Source: a virus. From it: a DNA stretch of 37,089 nt. The DNA lies in the IMG/VR virus record IMGVR_UViG_3300009537_000072, positions 1-37,089 of that record. One strand, 5' to 3'. Position 1 is the first letter of the stretch, and each line of letters starts with the position of its first letter. Shown piece by piece: positions 29,537 through 36,665 of this stretch. Under the pieces are notes generated by a model. It had not been told where the DNA came from. It searched no databases and saw nothing but the letters and a program-made list of their open reading frames with translations. A program made the translations under genes and the position numbers.

Positions 29537-29763
29537 GGTCTTACTCCTTGTGTGATTATCAGGTCGATTATCTTATCCAGTTTCTCACTCACCTTGTCGA
29601 TATCCTTCTCATGCCTCTGTTTCAATCCTGCGATATCCTTGGTATTCGTTTTCACATCGCCCCCCAATATCCCGTATCCATAGGCGAGACTAGCCAAGGC
29701 TAGAAGAATGGTCGTAATCACGCCCACCATCTGCCATGTAACTTTCCCATTCCCTGCCGCCAT
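29533..29763 (-). CDS. Single-span membrane protein with coiled coil, 76 aa
   Basis: A single hydrophobic helix lies around residues 10-30 (WQMVGVITTILLALASLAYG), followed by a heptad-like coil to the end (KDIAGLKQRHEKDIDKVSEKL). This topology (N-terminal anchor, long coil beyond) is that of an inner-membrane spanin subunit or XhlA-like protein, but the coil is short for a spanin and no nested partner was found. The ATG shares a base with the preceding stop (TAATG). It is part of the envelope/lysis block. Confidence 0.62.
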   Translation of the reverse strand: MAAGNGKVTWQMVGVITTILLALASLAYGYGILGGDVKTNTKDIAGLKQRHEKDIDKVSEKLDKIIDLIITQGVRP

Positions 29764-30647
29764 TAAACACCCCGCATTCTCTGTAGCATGTCCTGTTGTT
29801 GGGCGAACTGGTTTATCCGTTGCCGACCGGCATCATCCGCGTTTTGCGCGAAGTAGCCCCGAAGCTGGTCCTGCGGGGACGCGCCCATCGCGCCTCGTAT
29901 TTGGGTCTGCCCTGTGGCATCGGTGTTGTTGTAAAAGTAATTCTGCAATGCACTACCGGCATTGCCCTGCCCTATCAGGTTAGACAAGGCTCCCGGTGCG
30001 GCGGCGTTCAGTTGAGCCGACGCCTCCATCGCCCTTGGGTCCGCTTGGTTTCCCAGCGCATTCGTTAGCGGCTGTGCATTCTGTGAGAAGTAATTGCGAA
30101 GCTGGGTTGCCGCGTCAGGCTGTCCCAGCGCCGGTCCCGTACTGGCTCGAATAACCGGAGGCTGACCGCCCGTTACCGCGTCCTTCACCCTCGACTGAGC
30201 CGCGTCCCTGTACCCACCCCTTTTGTCAATAACATTCTGCTGGACATCGGCCTTGGTCGGAGTGGCGGCGGGTTGCACCGCATTTCGCAGACTGCTTGCC
30301 AGCACGCCTCCTTGTCCGCCTAATTGGTCCAGAGGCTTCAGGGAGAGGTTGGGGTTGCGCCACTTCGCCATCTCCTGGATACGGGCCAACTCTTCCGGCG
30401 ACCGCTGGGGCCGCGTTTGCTGTACCGGAGTCGGAGTCGCAGGTTGGGTCGGTTGCGGAGTGGGTTGCGCCGGGGGTGGAGTCGTCGGCTGGGTCGGCTG
30501 AGTCGGAACCGCAGTAGGCTTATTCCCGCCTGGAGTCCAGGTGTTGACCCCTTGCGGACCTTGGGCATTCTGTACCGCGCCCTGAGCCAACCCCTGTGGA
30601 GGGGAGGGGGGGGCGGTCTTCTGTATTCCTTGCTGATTATAGGCCAT
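29763..30647 (-). CDS. Pro/Gln-rich protein with C-terminal YF repeats, 294 aa
   Basis: The first 95 residues are a low-complexity Pro/Thr/Gln region, including PPAQPTPQPTQPAT, likely disordered. The C-terminal third carries three copies of a short repeat with consensus [Q/A]L[R/Q][N/G]YFxxN (QLRNYFSQNA, ALQNYFYNNT, QLRGYFAQNA). No signal peptide or membrane segment was seen. An 8-base cytidine run (coding strand; 30606-30613) encodes part of an N-terminal proline stretch and could slip. It starts immediately after the amidase stop. Virion-associated or lysis-associated roles are both possible by position. Confidence 0.7.
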   Translation of the reverse strand: MAYNQQGIQKTAPPSPPQGLAQGAVQNAQGPQGVNTWTPGGNKPTAVPTQPTQPTTPPPAQPTPQPTQPATPTPVQQTRPQRSPEELARIQEMAKWRNPNLSLKPLDQLGGQGGVLASSLRNAVQPAATPTKADVQQNVIDKRGGYRDAAQSRVKDAVTGGQPPVIRASTGPALGQPDAATQLRNYFSQNAQPLTNALGNQADPRAMEASAQLNAAAPGALSNLIGQGNAGSALQNYFYNNTDATGQTQIRGAMGASPQDQLRGYFAQNADDAGRQRINQFAQQQDMLQRMRGV

Positions 30648-31229
30648 CTAAGCAACCTCCAGATAGACGCGGCGGTAGGCAGTCGATAAGGCCGAAGCCA
30701 GATTGCTCATGGCCGCATAGCGGTTGGATAACAGTCGGTGCAACGCAGGCTCGTTGGAAATAAACTCAAGCTCCAACACGATACCGGAGCATTCCCCGCC
30801 GCATACGTCGGCAAACCCGTCCCTGGACTCAGGCAATAGATAGGTGCGCCGTGTAGGGAAGTAGCGGTCTGACATCAGCCCGATAACCTGATTGCAAAAT
30901 TCGACAGCCTCTTCGGTCGCCAGATTGTCGTAGCAAATCCAGAAGCCATTGGCGTCCTTGCTGGTGGAGGCATTCAAATGGACATCGAGTGCCACATCGG
31001 ATAGCAGACCCTTGGCGATACCGCCCTTGCGGACAAGCCCGTTATCGTGGTGGAAATTCTCAATGAAGTAGGTGGAAATGTAGTGGGTAGGGAAGCCGGA
31101 AGTCACCAGGCTCATAAAGAGTATGGGGTTGAATATCGTTGATACTAGACGGTTTTCGGTGACAGTTACCCCGTCGAGCATCCCTTCTGCCCCCTGCTTG
31201 TCGGATGTATGCCCGTCGAAAAGAATCAC
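30648..31229 (-). CDS. N-acetylmuramoyl-L-alanine amidase-like endolysin, 193 aa
   Basis: The sequence matches the Amidase_3 pattern: LFDGHTS with His7 near the N-terminus, TENRLV with Glu27, DVALDVHLNAS with the third zinc ligand near residue 82, and LELEFISNEPAL with the catalytic glutamate near residue 166. It would cleave the amide bond between the sugar and stem peptide in the cell wall. It is short and has no signal peptide or binding domain, so it would need a holin to reach the wall. The start is GTG at 31229 overlapping the previous stop as GTGA. The fold call is moderate because the central part is divergent. Confidence 0.72.
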   Translation of the reverse strand: MILFDGHTSDKQGAEGMLDGVTVTENRLVSTIFNPILFMSLVTSGFPTHYISTYFIENFHHDNGLVRKGGIAKGLLSDVALDVHLNASTSKDANGFWICYDNLATEEAVEFCNQVIGLMSDRYFPTRRTYLLPESRDGFADVCGGECSGIVLELEFISNEPALHRLLSNRYAAMSNLASALSTAYRRVYLEVA

Positions 31230-31687
31230 CTTTGCTGTAATCCCTGCATCAGTTTTCTGAGGATATCGTTCTTATTGGGTTCTCCCATGGCGGCGGGGAT
31301 AAAGGGGAAGTCTGGGGGCGGGTTCTCTCCGTACAGGGATTGGAGGTATGCGGCCTGTATCTGGGCCGGGTTGTTCATGCCTGGCGCTTTGTCTGTCAGC
31401 GGTCGATTCTCCCGCTTCTGTTCGGCAACATACTCAGGGATGGACATACCCAGCAAGGCGGCAAGCTCCTCCTCTGAACTCCTCCCTGAGCGCGGGTCCG
31501 TCTTATATTCATCATACATATAGTCTTGTTCAAACCTTTGCGGCGGCTGGAAGCCGGTATCGGACGGGGTGTACGAAAGCTCGTTTTCGTCTGTCCCCTC
31601 GGAAAAGCGGGCATCAGGAAACTGCTGAAGACGCCGATTCATCAGGACCGCTTGCAGTCGTTTCTCTTCTGGGGTCATGTTCGCCAT
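31226..31687 (-). CDS. Hypothetical protein, 153 aa, first gene of the leftward operon
   Basis: This is the first leftward gene after the divergent promoter region. The N-terminus is helical and basic (EEKRLQAVLMNRRLQQ); the middle is acidic with Tyr/Pro-rich loops; the C-terminus (NKNDILRKLMQGLQQR) is a charged helix. No signal peptide or domain was recognised. GCAAGGAGT precedes the ATG by 7-8 bases. By position it could be an early-acting or terminase-related protein, but there is no sequence evidence. No other obvious small terminase subunit was found in the genome. Confidence 0.65.
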   Translation of the reverse strand: MANMTPEEKRLQAVLMNRRLQQFPDARFSEGTDENELSYTPSDTGFQPPQRFEQDYMYDEYKTDPRSGRSSEEELAALLGMSIPEYVAEQKRENRPLTDKAPGMNNPAQIQAAYLQSLYGENPPPDFPFIPAAMGEPNKNDILRKLMQGLQQR

Positions 31688-31856
31688 TCCGACTCCTTGC
31701 CGTTAATAAACCAAGCCGATATTAAAGTACCACATTTAAACAGTCACTTCAAGTATTTTTTTATTTTTTTTCGGCGGGGTAGTTGACAACGGTTAAAACC
31801 AACGCTAGACTACGTTTTCAGTGTTTGGGACAAAAACATCAGAATGAAAGGCGACC
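31688..31856. promoter_or_regulatory. Divergent regulatory region between early and late operons
   Basis: This 169-bp gap is the largest intergenic stretch of the genome and separates the two transcription units. It is markedly A/T-rich, with poly-T stretches at 31756-31771. It holds the rightward promoter detailed separately. For the leftward operon only weak elements are visible, for example TTGAAG at 31752-31747 with TACTTT 17 bases further on. No RNA gene or coding frame is evident. A replication origin or operator could also lie here. Confidence 0.7.
31783..31811 (+). promoter_or_regulatory. Rightward early promoter (sigma70 type) with A/T-rich upstream tract
   Basis: TTGACA (31783-31788, perfect) and TAGACT (31806-31811, four of six) are separated by 17 bases. 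The T-rich tract at 31756-31771 lies at the distance of an UP element. The spacer contains the small dyad GGTTAAAACC (31791-31800), which could be an operator. It would drive SSB, DnaB and the rest of the early operon. Confidence 0.75.
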
Positions 31857-32237
31857 ATGAGCGCGAAACTCAACTACCTATTAATTGAAGGTCGGGCGGG
31901 CGGCGACCCCGAACTTCGGGAATACAACGGCAAGCCGGTAGCCAGCTTCAGCTTGGGGTGCGAGCATCCCTGGATGAAGAAGGACAATAAGCCGGAAACC
32001 TTCTGGGTGAAGGTGTCGGCATGGGGGAAGACCGCCGAGTTTGTATCCAATTATGTCAGGAAGGGGAACCGCGTCAGGGTTCAGGGTACGCCCCGCGCCT
32101 CGGCCTATATCGACAAAAGCGGGGAAGCCAAGGCGTCCCTGGACTGCCGCGCCGATTCCGTTGAGATTATTGATTGGCCCAAGTCACTAGGTAAGCCAGA
32201 AGGGAAGGCACAGGATGACGATGACCTTCCCTTCTAA
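31857..32237 (+). CDS. ssb: Single-stranded DNA-binding protein, 126 aa
   Basis: This OB-fold protein follows the bacterial SSB pattern: N-terminal MSAKLNYLLIEGRAGGDPEL, then PVASFSLGCEHPW, ETFWVKVSAWGKTAEFVSNYV and KGNRVRVQGTPRASAYIDKSG. The C-terminus ends in an acidic tip, DDDDLPF, the typical site for partner proteins. It would coat single strands during replication and RecT-mediated recombination. GAAAGG lies 7 bases before the ATG. It is the first gene of the early operon. Confidence 0.92.
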   Translation: MSAKLNYLLIEGRAGGDPELREYNGKPVASFSLGCEHPWMKKDNKPETFWVKVSAWGKTAEFVSNYVRKGNRVRVQGTPRASAYIDKSGEAKASLDCRADSVEIIDWPKSLGKPEGKAQDDDDLPF

Positions 32238-32241
32238 AACT

Positions 32242-32256
32242 TAAAGTGATACTTTA
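32242..32256 (+). promoter_or_regulatory. 15-bp dyad just before the dnaB start
   Basis: TAAAGT-GAT-ACTTTA is a perfect 6-base dyad ending 5 bases before the helicase ATG. No clear Shine-Dalgarno is visible there. It may be an operator or a weak RNA stem affecting initiation. Chance occurrence cannot be ruled out. Confidence 0.35.
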
Positions 32257-32260
32257 GATT

Positions 32261-33580
32261 ATGCCCGGTGGCCATACTCCGTCTAGCCTGCCAGTCAAGA
32301 GCGACATAGAGCGTTCTTTGCTGGCAGGCATCTTTTTCTCCCCGGAAACGCTAACAAAAATAGCAAGGTGGGAGCCGCACCAGTTATTCTTCTCCGAAGT
32401 AAACAGGTGTGTATATAAAGAGGCGCGTGACCTGTACGCGAAGAAGAAGCCCGTGGATATCGTGTCGGTCAGTCATGCGCTGGAAGAGGCGGGAGTATTG
32501 GAGAGAATAGGAGGAAGCGAAGTGCTGATGGAGTTGACGGCCACCACGCCGCCTCCATCAGCCGTTTCCCACTACGCCGAAATACTGGTTGACCTTGCCG
32601 AGCGCAGGCGGGTAATCGCCACAGCCAGTCGTATTGCCGAAGCCGCGAGGGAGGGCAACCTTGACGGGCTGAGAGAGGATATCGAGCATCTATCAACGGG
32701 TGCGATACGAAAGGGCGAGATACAGATAACGACCGCCAGGGACGCCATCATAGACGCCATCCGGTACATGAAGAAGGCGCGGGAGAGTACGGATGGTATC
32801 CAGGGGCTACGGTCTGGGTGGGAGGATATAGACGACCGGACGAACGGGTTTGAGCCGGGCGACCTTACCGTTATCGCCGGAAGACCGTCAATGGGTAAAT
32901 CCGCGATGGCAAACGAGTTGGCGTACAATATAAAGGAGCCGGTGATATTCGCCTCTGTGGAGATGCGCCCAGAACGCCTTGCCCTGCGGCGTCTATCCAA
33001 CGTATCCGGCGTACCGATGAAACACCTGCGGACGGGTATGCAGTATTGGCAAGGGCCGAAGCCAAGCCACAGCGATGTGGATATCATCCAGCAATCGCAG
33101 GTGAATTATATGTACTCGCCATCGACCAGCCCCGACGATATACGCGAAGCCCTTGCGCAGACGCCGGGAATCAAGGCGGTGATCATAGACTACCTGCAAC
33201 TGATGTCCTCCCAGCGGAGATTCAACAGCACCAACGATAAGATAGCCTACTTCAGCCGGGAGTTGAAATCCATCGCCATGCAATTTAAGGTGCATGTATT
33301 CGCCCTGTCCCAGCTAAACCGTGGGGTGGAAAGCCGGGTGGACAAGCGCCCGTTAATGAGCGACCTGCGGGAATCGGGCGCGATTGAGCAGGACGCCGAT
33401 ATCGTTATGCTACTGTACCGCGACGACTACTACGACAAGAGCGAGAAGGCCGAGCGGAATATCCTGGAAGTGAATATCGCCAAAGTGCGCGACGGCGAAA
33501 CGGGAATGGCGAAGCTGGTATTCGACAGGGAGAAGATGAAGATTAGCTCTTATCAAGGAAGGCAGGAATGGATCGAATAG
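32261..33580 (+). CDS. dnaB: Replicative DNA helicase (DnaB type), 439 aa
   Basis: The N-terminal helical collar begins near residue 12 with SDIERSLLAGIFF. The RecA-like ATPase domain follows with GLRSGWEDIDDRTNGFEPGD, Walker A GRPSMGKS (residues 207-214), the catalytic Glu234 in SVEM, Walker B VIIDYLQLM with Asp310, and the late motifs SQLNRGVESRVDKRPLMSDL and GAIEQDAD. It would unwind the fork and load the host polymerase. The length is slightly shorter than bacterial DnaB, normal for phage versions. No strong Shine-Dalgarno precedes the ATG; a small dyad lies there instead. It is the second early gene, after SSB. There is no primase or polymerase gene nearby, so the host must supply these. 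Confidence 0.95.
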   Translation: MPGGHTPSSLPVKSDIERSLLAGIFFSPETLTKIARWEPHQLFFSEVNRCVYKEARDLYAKKKPVDIVSVSHALEEAGVLERIGGSEVLMELTATTPPPSAVSHYAEILVDLAERRRVIATASRIAEAAREGNLDGLREDIEHLSTGAIRKGEIQITTARDAIIDAIRYMKKARESTDGIQGLRSGWEDIDDRTNGFEPGDLTVIAGRPSMGKSAMANELAYNIKEPVIFASVEMRPERLALRRLSNVSGVPMKHLRTGMQYWQGPKPSHSDVDIIQQSQVNYMYSPSTSPDDIREALAQTPGIKAVIIDYLQLMSSQRRFNSTNDKIAYFSRELKSIAMQFKVHVFALSQLNRGVESRVDKRPLMSDLRESGAIEQDADIVMLLYRDDYYDKSEKAERNILEVNIAKVRDGETGMAKLVFDREKMKISSYQGRQEWIE

Positions 33581-33600
33581 AAACCGACCGCGGAGGACGC

Positions 33601-33780
33601 ATGACCGAAACGAGCAAACTGGATAAGTGTATCGAGTGGGGCAAACGGGTCAAGGAGTGCATTGACAAATATGAGGACAATGCGGAAATGAGTCCAGAAA
33701 CCCTAGCAAACCTTGATTGCCTGTTAAACGAACTCGGTATTGAATGCAACTATTTTCCAATGGGAACGGAGGAGTTATGA
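33601..33780 (+). CDS. Small early protein, 59 aa
   Basis: After the start MTETSKLDKCIEWGKRVKEC it is helical and acidic, with several cysteines, ending near LNELGIECNYFP. I prefer ATG 33601, which has GGAGGA 4-9 bases upstream. An in-frame ATG at 33568 overlaps the helicase stop and is also possible. The stop overlaps the next start as ATGA. No family recognised. Confidence 0.6.
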   Translation: MTETSKLDKCIEWGKRVKECIDKYEDNAEMSPETLANLDCLLNELGIECNYFPMGTEEL

Positions 33781-33995
33781 CACCGGAACAGCGAACAGAC
33801 ATATTGAACAGGAGTGATAAACGGAAACACTCATGGCACTGCAATCCGTTGCCGACTGGGTGCGTTTGCTCAAAGGCCGATATTGCCGCGCTCCTTGCCG
33901 ACAATGAAGCGCAAGCGCAGGAGATTAGGCGGTTAAAAAAGACGAACGCCGAACTAAAAAGCGCATTCAAGGCCGCGAAAGGAGAGAAGGGATGA
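33777..33995 (+). CDS. Short TPEQR/ALLADNE protein, 72 aa
   Basis: The protein begins MTPEQRTDILNR, contains KADIAALLADNEAQAQEIRRLKK (coiled coil) and ends in KAAKGEKG. A longer relative with the same N- and C-termini is encoded at 36327-36665, so the two are paralogues. A Cys/His-containing loop (SWHCNPLPTGCVCS) separates the two helices here and is absent from the paralogue. The last 24 bases are identical to the end of that gene and contain the ribosome site of the next gene. Function unknown. Confidence 0.65.
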   Translation: MTPEQRTDILNRSDKRKHSWHCNPLPTGCVCSKADIAALLADNEAQAQEIRRLKKTNAELKSAFKAAKGEKG

Positions 33996-34351
33996 ATCTT
34001 GAGCATTTAGCCGACGAGGTAAGGCGGATCTACTCGCTATCGAGGTCGCAGGCGGTTAGGATCGAACAACTTGAGCGGGAGTTGGAGGAGGAACAAGCCG
34101 ACCACGCCGCGACGAAAACGGAGTTGACCAGACTCAGGGGGTTAGGCGACCCCAACAAACTCAGCAAAGAGTTGGACGAGGCGAGGGAGGCGATACACGA
34201 AGCCCTTGATATCATCTACGACCTATGGGACGGTGGTGTCGGCTACCTTGGAGAGAAGGAAGAAAAACGCCGTAGGCAGAATGTCGATGATTGGAACAAC
34301 CGCCGCGCCGTCGCCCTCGCCGCCGTCCGAGCCGCGAAAGGAGATAAGTGA
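33992..34351 (+). CDS. Coiled-coil early protein, 119 aa
   Basis: Residues 20-75 form a long charged coiled coil (RIEQLERELEEEQADHAATKTELTRL). A helical domain with Trp/Asp (YDLWDGGVGYLG) follows, and then a basic C-terminal part ending in RAAKGDK, the same junction cassette seen in other early genes. ATGA overlap with the previous gene and GGAGAGAAGGG upstream. Helicase- or DNA-binding accessory roles are possible, without evidence. Confidence 0.65.
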   Translation: MNLEHLADEVRRIYSLSRSQAVRIEQLERELEEEQADHAATKTELTRLRGLGDPNKLSKELDEAREAIHEALDIIYDLWDGGVGYLGEKEEKRRRQNVDDWNNRRAVALAAVRAAKGDK

Positions 34352-34722
34352 TGGCCTCGCTACCACATAGGATGAGGGAGATGGCTGACGCTATCGAAGA
34401 GATTGAAACATGCCTTGGGCCGCACAGAGATAGCTCTGGCAGATGTAGGTTAAAAGACCTTTATAGAGCCAGCGAAAGCATGTACTTTATCATAAAGCAC
34501 TGCGACAAGGAGGACGACGCCGTACTGCAATTCGCATTCAGCGGTATTTGGTACCTGGAGCTGTATATAAGGGATGTGGTATGGCGCGACTTTGGAAGGC
34601 TTATCCGCGGGGGTGCCGTTACAAAGGCGAATACCCCACCCGTACCAAAGACAAGAGATGAGGCTATAGAAACGGCAGAGCGATGCATGGAAGCCACGAA
34701 AGGAGTGAAGGATGAAGGGTAA
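34351..34722 (+). CDS. Hypothetical early protein, 123 aa
   Basis: The N-terminal 30 residues are a charged helix (HRMREMADAIEEIETCLG) and the rest mixed, with an aromatic segment around GIWYLELYIRDVVWRDF. It ends in ATKGVKDEG, again a version of the AAKG cassette. I place the start at ATG 34351 (TGATG overlap), with AAAGGAG 7 bases upstream; the GTG at 34348 is an alternative. No recognised domain. Confidence 0.6.
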   Translation: MASLPHRMREMADAIEEIETCLGPHRDSSGRCRLKDLYRASESMYFIIKHCDKEDDAVLQFAFSGIWYLELYIRDVVWRDFGRLIRGGAVTKANTPPVPKTRDEAIETAERCMEATKGVKDEG

Positions 34723-35017
34723 GTACGGGGAGCCGTGGGAGGAGTTTGTGTCGGACAGCGGGAGTCCGGTTATAGTTTACAAAGACACAAAGATGATGGT
34801 CCCTTGCAAAAAGGATGTGGTTTTTGGAAGGATTATTCCCTGCGTAAACGCGCTGGAAGGACTCAACCCGGAAGCGGTGCGGGAGTTGGTGGATGCGGCG
34901 AAGAGAGTCACGGCAGAAACGTGTTACAAGGAACAATACGGCAAACACCGTTATCTGCTCGACGACCAACTCTTCGAGCAACTCCGCGCCGCGCTGGAGA
35001 AGCTGGAGGAGAAGTGA
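34712..35017 (+). CDS. Hypothetical early protein, 101 aa
   Basis: This protein resembles common phage early proteins with an N-terminal GEPWEEF segment and a later block RIIPCVNALEGLNPEAVRELVDAAKRV, where a helix follows an alternating strand. It has three cysteines and ends in an acidic/basic helix. It overlaps the preceding gene by 11 bp and its stop overlaps the RusA start (GTGA). Members of this loosely defined group have no known activity. Confidence 0.65.
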   Translation: MKGKYGEPWEEFVSDSGSPVIVYKDTKMMVPCKKDVVFGRIIPCVNALEGLNPEAVRELVDAAKRVTAETCYKEQYGKHRYLLDDQLFEQLRAALEKLEEK

Positions 35018-35415
35018 ACGAGCATATCGTTATCGATATCGGCATTCCTCCGTCCGTTAATAAGCTGTACTTCAACGCGAAGCATGGGCGCGTGATGACC
35101 GACGAAGGCCGCAGATGGAAGACGGCATTCTTCTTGCATCTGCTGAAAAGCAGGATGCGTCCCAACCGTGGAGGCAGAACGCCGGAAAACGAATACAAGC
35201 TGAGCCTGATATTCTACGCGCCGCAATCCTACTGGTACACCAAGGACATGAGGCCGAAGAAGCGGGATGTAACCAACCTGGTAAAGATAACGGAAGACAC
35301 CCTATCGGATTACCTGCGCACCCTAATACCAGACTTTGATGATTGCTGGTTTTTTAAGACCAGCTTTAAAAAGGAAGTGCGCGAAACGCAAGGGATAGGG
35401 ATACGGATTTATTAG
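35014..35415 (+). CDS. rusA: RusA-type Holliday junction resolvase, 133 aa
   Basis: This is a small dimeric endonuclease that cuts four-way junctions made by recombination or replication. The RusA pattern is visible: IDIGIPPSVNKLYFNAKHGRVMTDEGRRWK at the N-terminus, then RPKKRDVTNLVKITEDTLSDYL carrying the Asp-rich metal-binding segment, and PDFDDCWFFKTSFKKEV closing it with further Asp residues. The length is normal. The start is GTG at 35014, overlapping the previous stop, with GGAGGA nearby. It joins RecT and the exonuclease as the recombination set. Confidence 0.88.
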   Translation: MNEHIVIDIGIPPSVNKLYFNAKHGRVMTDEGRRWKTAFFLHLLKSRMRPNRGGRTPENEYKLSLIFYAPQSYWYTKDMRPKKRDVTNLVKITEDTLSDYLRTLIPDFDDCWFFKTSFKKEVRETQGIGIRIY

Positions 35416-35425
35416 GAGATGGGAT

Positions 35426-36091
35426 ATGAAGAAGAAGCACGAAAACTACCTGCACATAAACTCAAGCGGGTTTAGGTTTAATTCTGAGGGCGACCACTTC
35501 ACGCAGACATACGAAATAACAGAGAGGGGATTCAGGCTAACCGTTGAAACCAAACCAGAGGAGGAACCGATGAAAAAAGAGTACAAAGTCACCGAGGAGC
35601 TTATCCGATATTACTGGCCGGATGCGTGTGGCACGAAAGGGTGGGTTGGTGAGCCAATAAGATTGGCCAATATTGCCTCACGCGTTGAAAACGATGGCAT
35701 CGGGTTGGACAACCATAACGCCCGCGAGTTCTTCCGCAGGGTGCTGGAGAAGGAGGGGGAGGTATTCACTGACCTCGCCGGTGAAATTAACACGATAAAA
35801 AGACGCCTCTGCGCCCGCCTCGACAAGTTGAAGGAGGAGAAGCCGAAGGTGGTGGAATGCGCAAAATCATACGCCACTGTTGGCAGGTGTAGTCACCCTT
35901 GGGCTAAAGTTACCGCAAGCGCGATAGATTGCCACGGCAAGGTCAACTACTACCCAGAACGCCCGGTGGAGGATTTGGCGAAGTGGTTACACAACGAAAC
36001 AGATGGATACATTAGCAGGATAATGTCAAAACCCCTTGCTGAAGACTTGTTGGAATGGATCGCCAACCACGATAAGGCTGTCGTCCGGTGA
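35426..36091 (+). CDS. Hypothetical early protein, 221 aa (possible two starts)
   Basis: The first 48 residues are a short polar module. An internal ATG at 35570 with GAGGAGG upstream begins MKKEYKVTEELIRYYWPDACG and could start a separate 173-residue protein. The rest has helices with AREFFRRVLEKEG and a C-terminal mixed part. The protein is charged throughout and has four cysteines. AGGAG lies 8 bases before the first ATG. No domain recognised. Confidence 0.62.
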   Translation: MKKKHENYLHINSSGFRFNSEGDHFTQTYEITERGFRLTVETKPEEEPMKKEYKVTEELIRYYWPDACGTKGWVGEPIRLANIASRVENDGIGLDNHNAREFFRRVLEKEGEVFTDLAGEINTIKRRLCARLDKLKEEKPKVVECAKSYATVGRCSHPWAKVTASAIDCHGKVNYYPERPVEDLAKWLHNETDGYISRIMSKPLAEDLLEWIANHDKAVVR

Positions 36092-36123
36092 GTACACCGG
36101 CGCCGCCAGGAGGCTGTGGTGCG

Positions 36124-36330
36124 ATGAGAAGAACCCAAGAAGACTGGAAGTGCCGCGTGTGCGGTAAACCTGTTGGACCTACCGACTGCATATTTATCTG
36201 GTACTACTGCGACGAGTGCTTTATGGACTACGAAAGAAACGGAGATGCGGACAAGGGGGATATGTACGAGGCGCCGGAGATGGAGCCGTTCGAGGGTGTG
36301 GAAGCAAACTGGACAGTGGAGGAAGCGTGA
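36124..36330 (+). CDS. Small zinc-ribbon-like protein, 68 aa
   Basis: The sequence WKCRVCGKPVGPTDCIF and later YYCDECFMDYE has two CxxC pairs around an aromatic core, a classic zinc ribbon or rubredoxin-like knuckle. The C-terminal half is acidic (EAPEMEPFEGVEANW). I place the start at ATG 36124, which has AGGAGG 10-15 bases upstream; an in-frame GTG at 36088 overlapping the previous stop is an alternative that adds 12 residues. Its end overlaps the next start as GTGA. It could be a transcription or host-takeover factor, but that is inference. Confidence 0.65.
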   Translation: MRRTQEDWKCRVCGKPVGPTDCIFIWYYCDECFMDYERNGDADKGDMYEAPEMEPFEGVEANWTVEEA

Positions 36331-36665
36331 CACCAGAACAGCGAGAGAAGATCCGGGATAGGTTACGGGACAGCTATCAAGAGTTTGATGTGTCTGTTGT
36401 TGCGATGGCTCATATGCTAACCGACATCACCGCCCTACTAGCCGACAACGAGCGGTTGGAGTGGGAGTTGGATGATCAACGCGAGTGCCACCACAACGCG
36501 AAAGCTGATGCGTTGGAACTACGGCGGGAATTGGAGGAGGCGAGGGATGTAGGAGCGAGGGAGGCCATCACCTTGAGAGAGCGAGAAACAGAGTTGGAGG
36601 AGGTGATGGAGGAGATGGAGAGACGACGGGATCAAAGCCAAGCCGCGAAAGGAGAGAAGGGATGA
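36327..36665 (+). CDS. Coiled-coil TPEQR/ALLADNE protein, 112 aa (paralogue)
   Basis: This is a longer relative of 33777-33995. It starts with GTG then TPEQREKIRDRLR, has the ALLADNE motif, and runs as a long charged coiled coil to an identical C-terminus (AAKGEKG). The final 24 bases match the end of the other gene exactly. GGAGGA precedes the GTG, which overlaps the previous stop. The long coil and identical ends suggest a shared binding partner or simply module shuffling. Function unknown. Confidence 0.65.
   Translation: MTPEQREKIRDRLRDSYQEFDVSVVAMAHMLTDITALLADNERLEWELDDQRECHHNAKADALELRRELEEARDVGAREAITLRERETELEEVMEEMERRRDQSQAAKGEKG

Noticed and set aside
31753-31771. Poly-T tract as an intrinsic terminator
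   Set aside because: No stable hairpin precedes it in the rightward direction and no rightward transcription is expected to reach it; the spacing to the -35 fits an UP-like element better.
34735-35013. Upstream extension of the RusA reading frame
   Set aside because: The extension overlaps the 101-residue gene in another frame; the RusA family start fits the GTG at 35014 with a good ribosome site.
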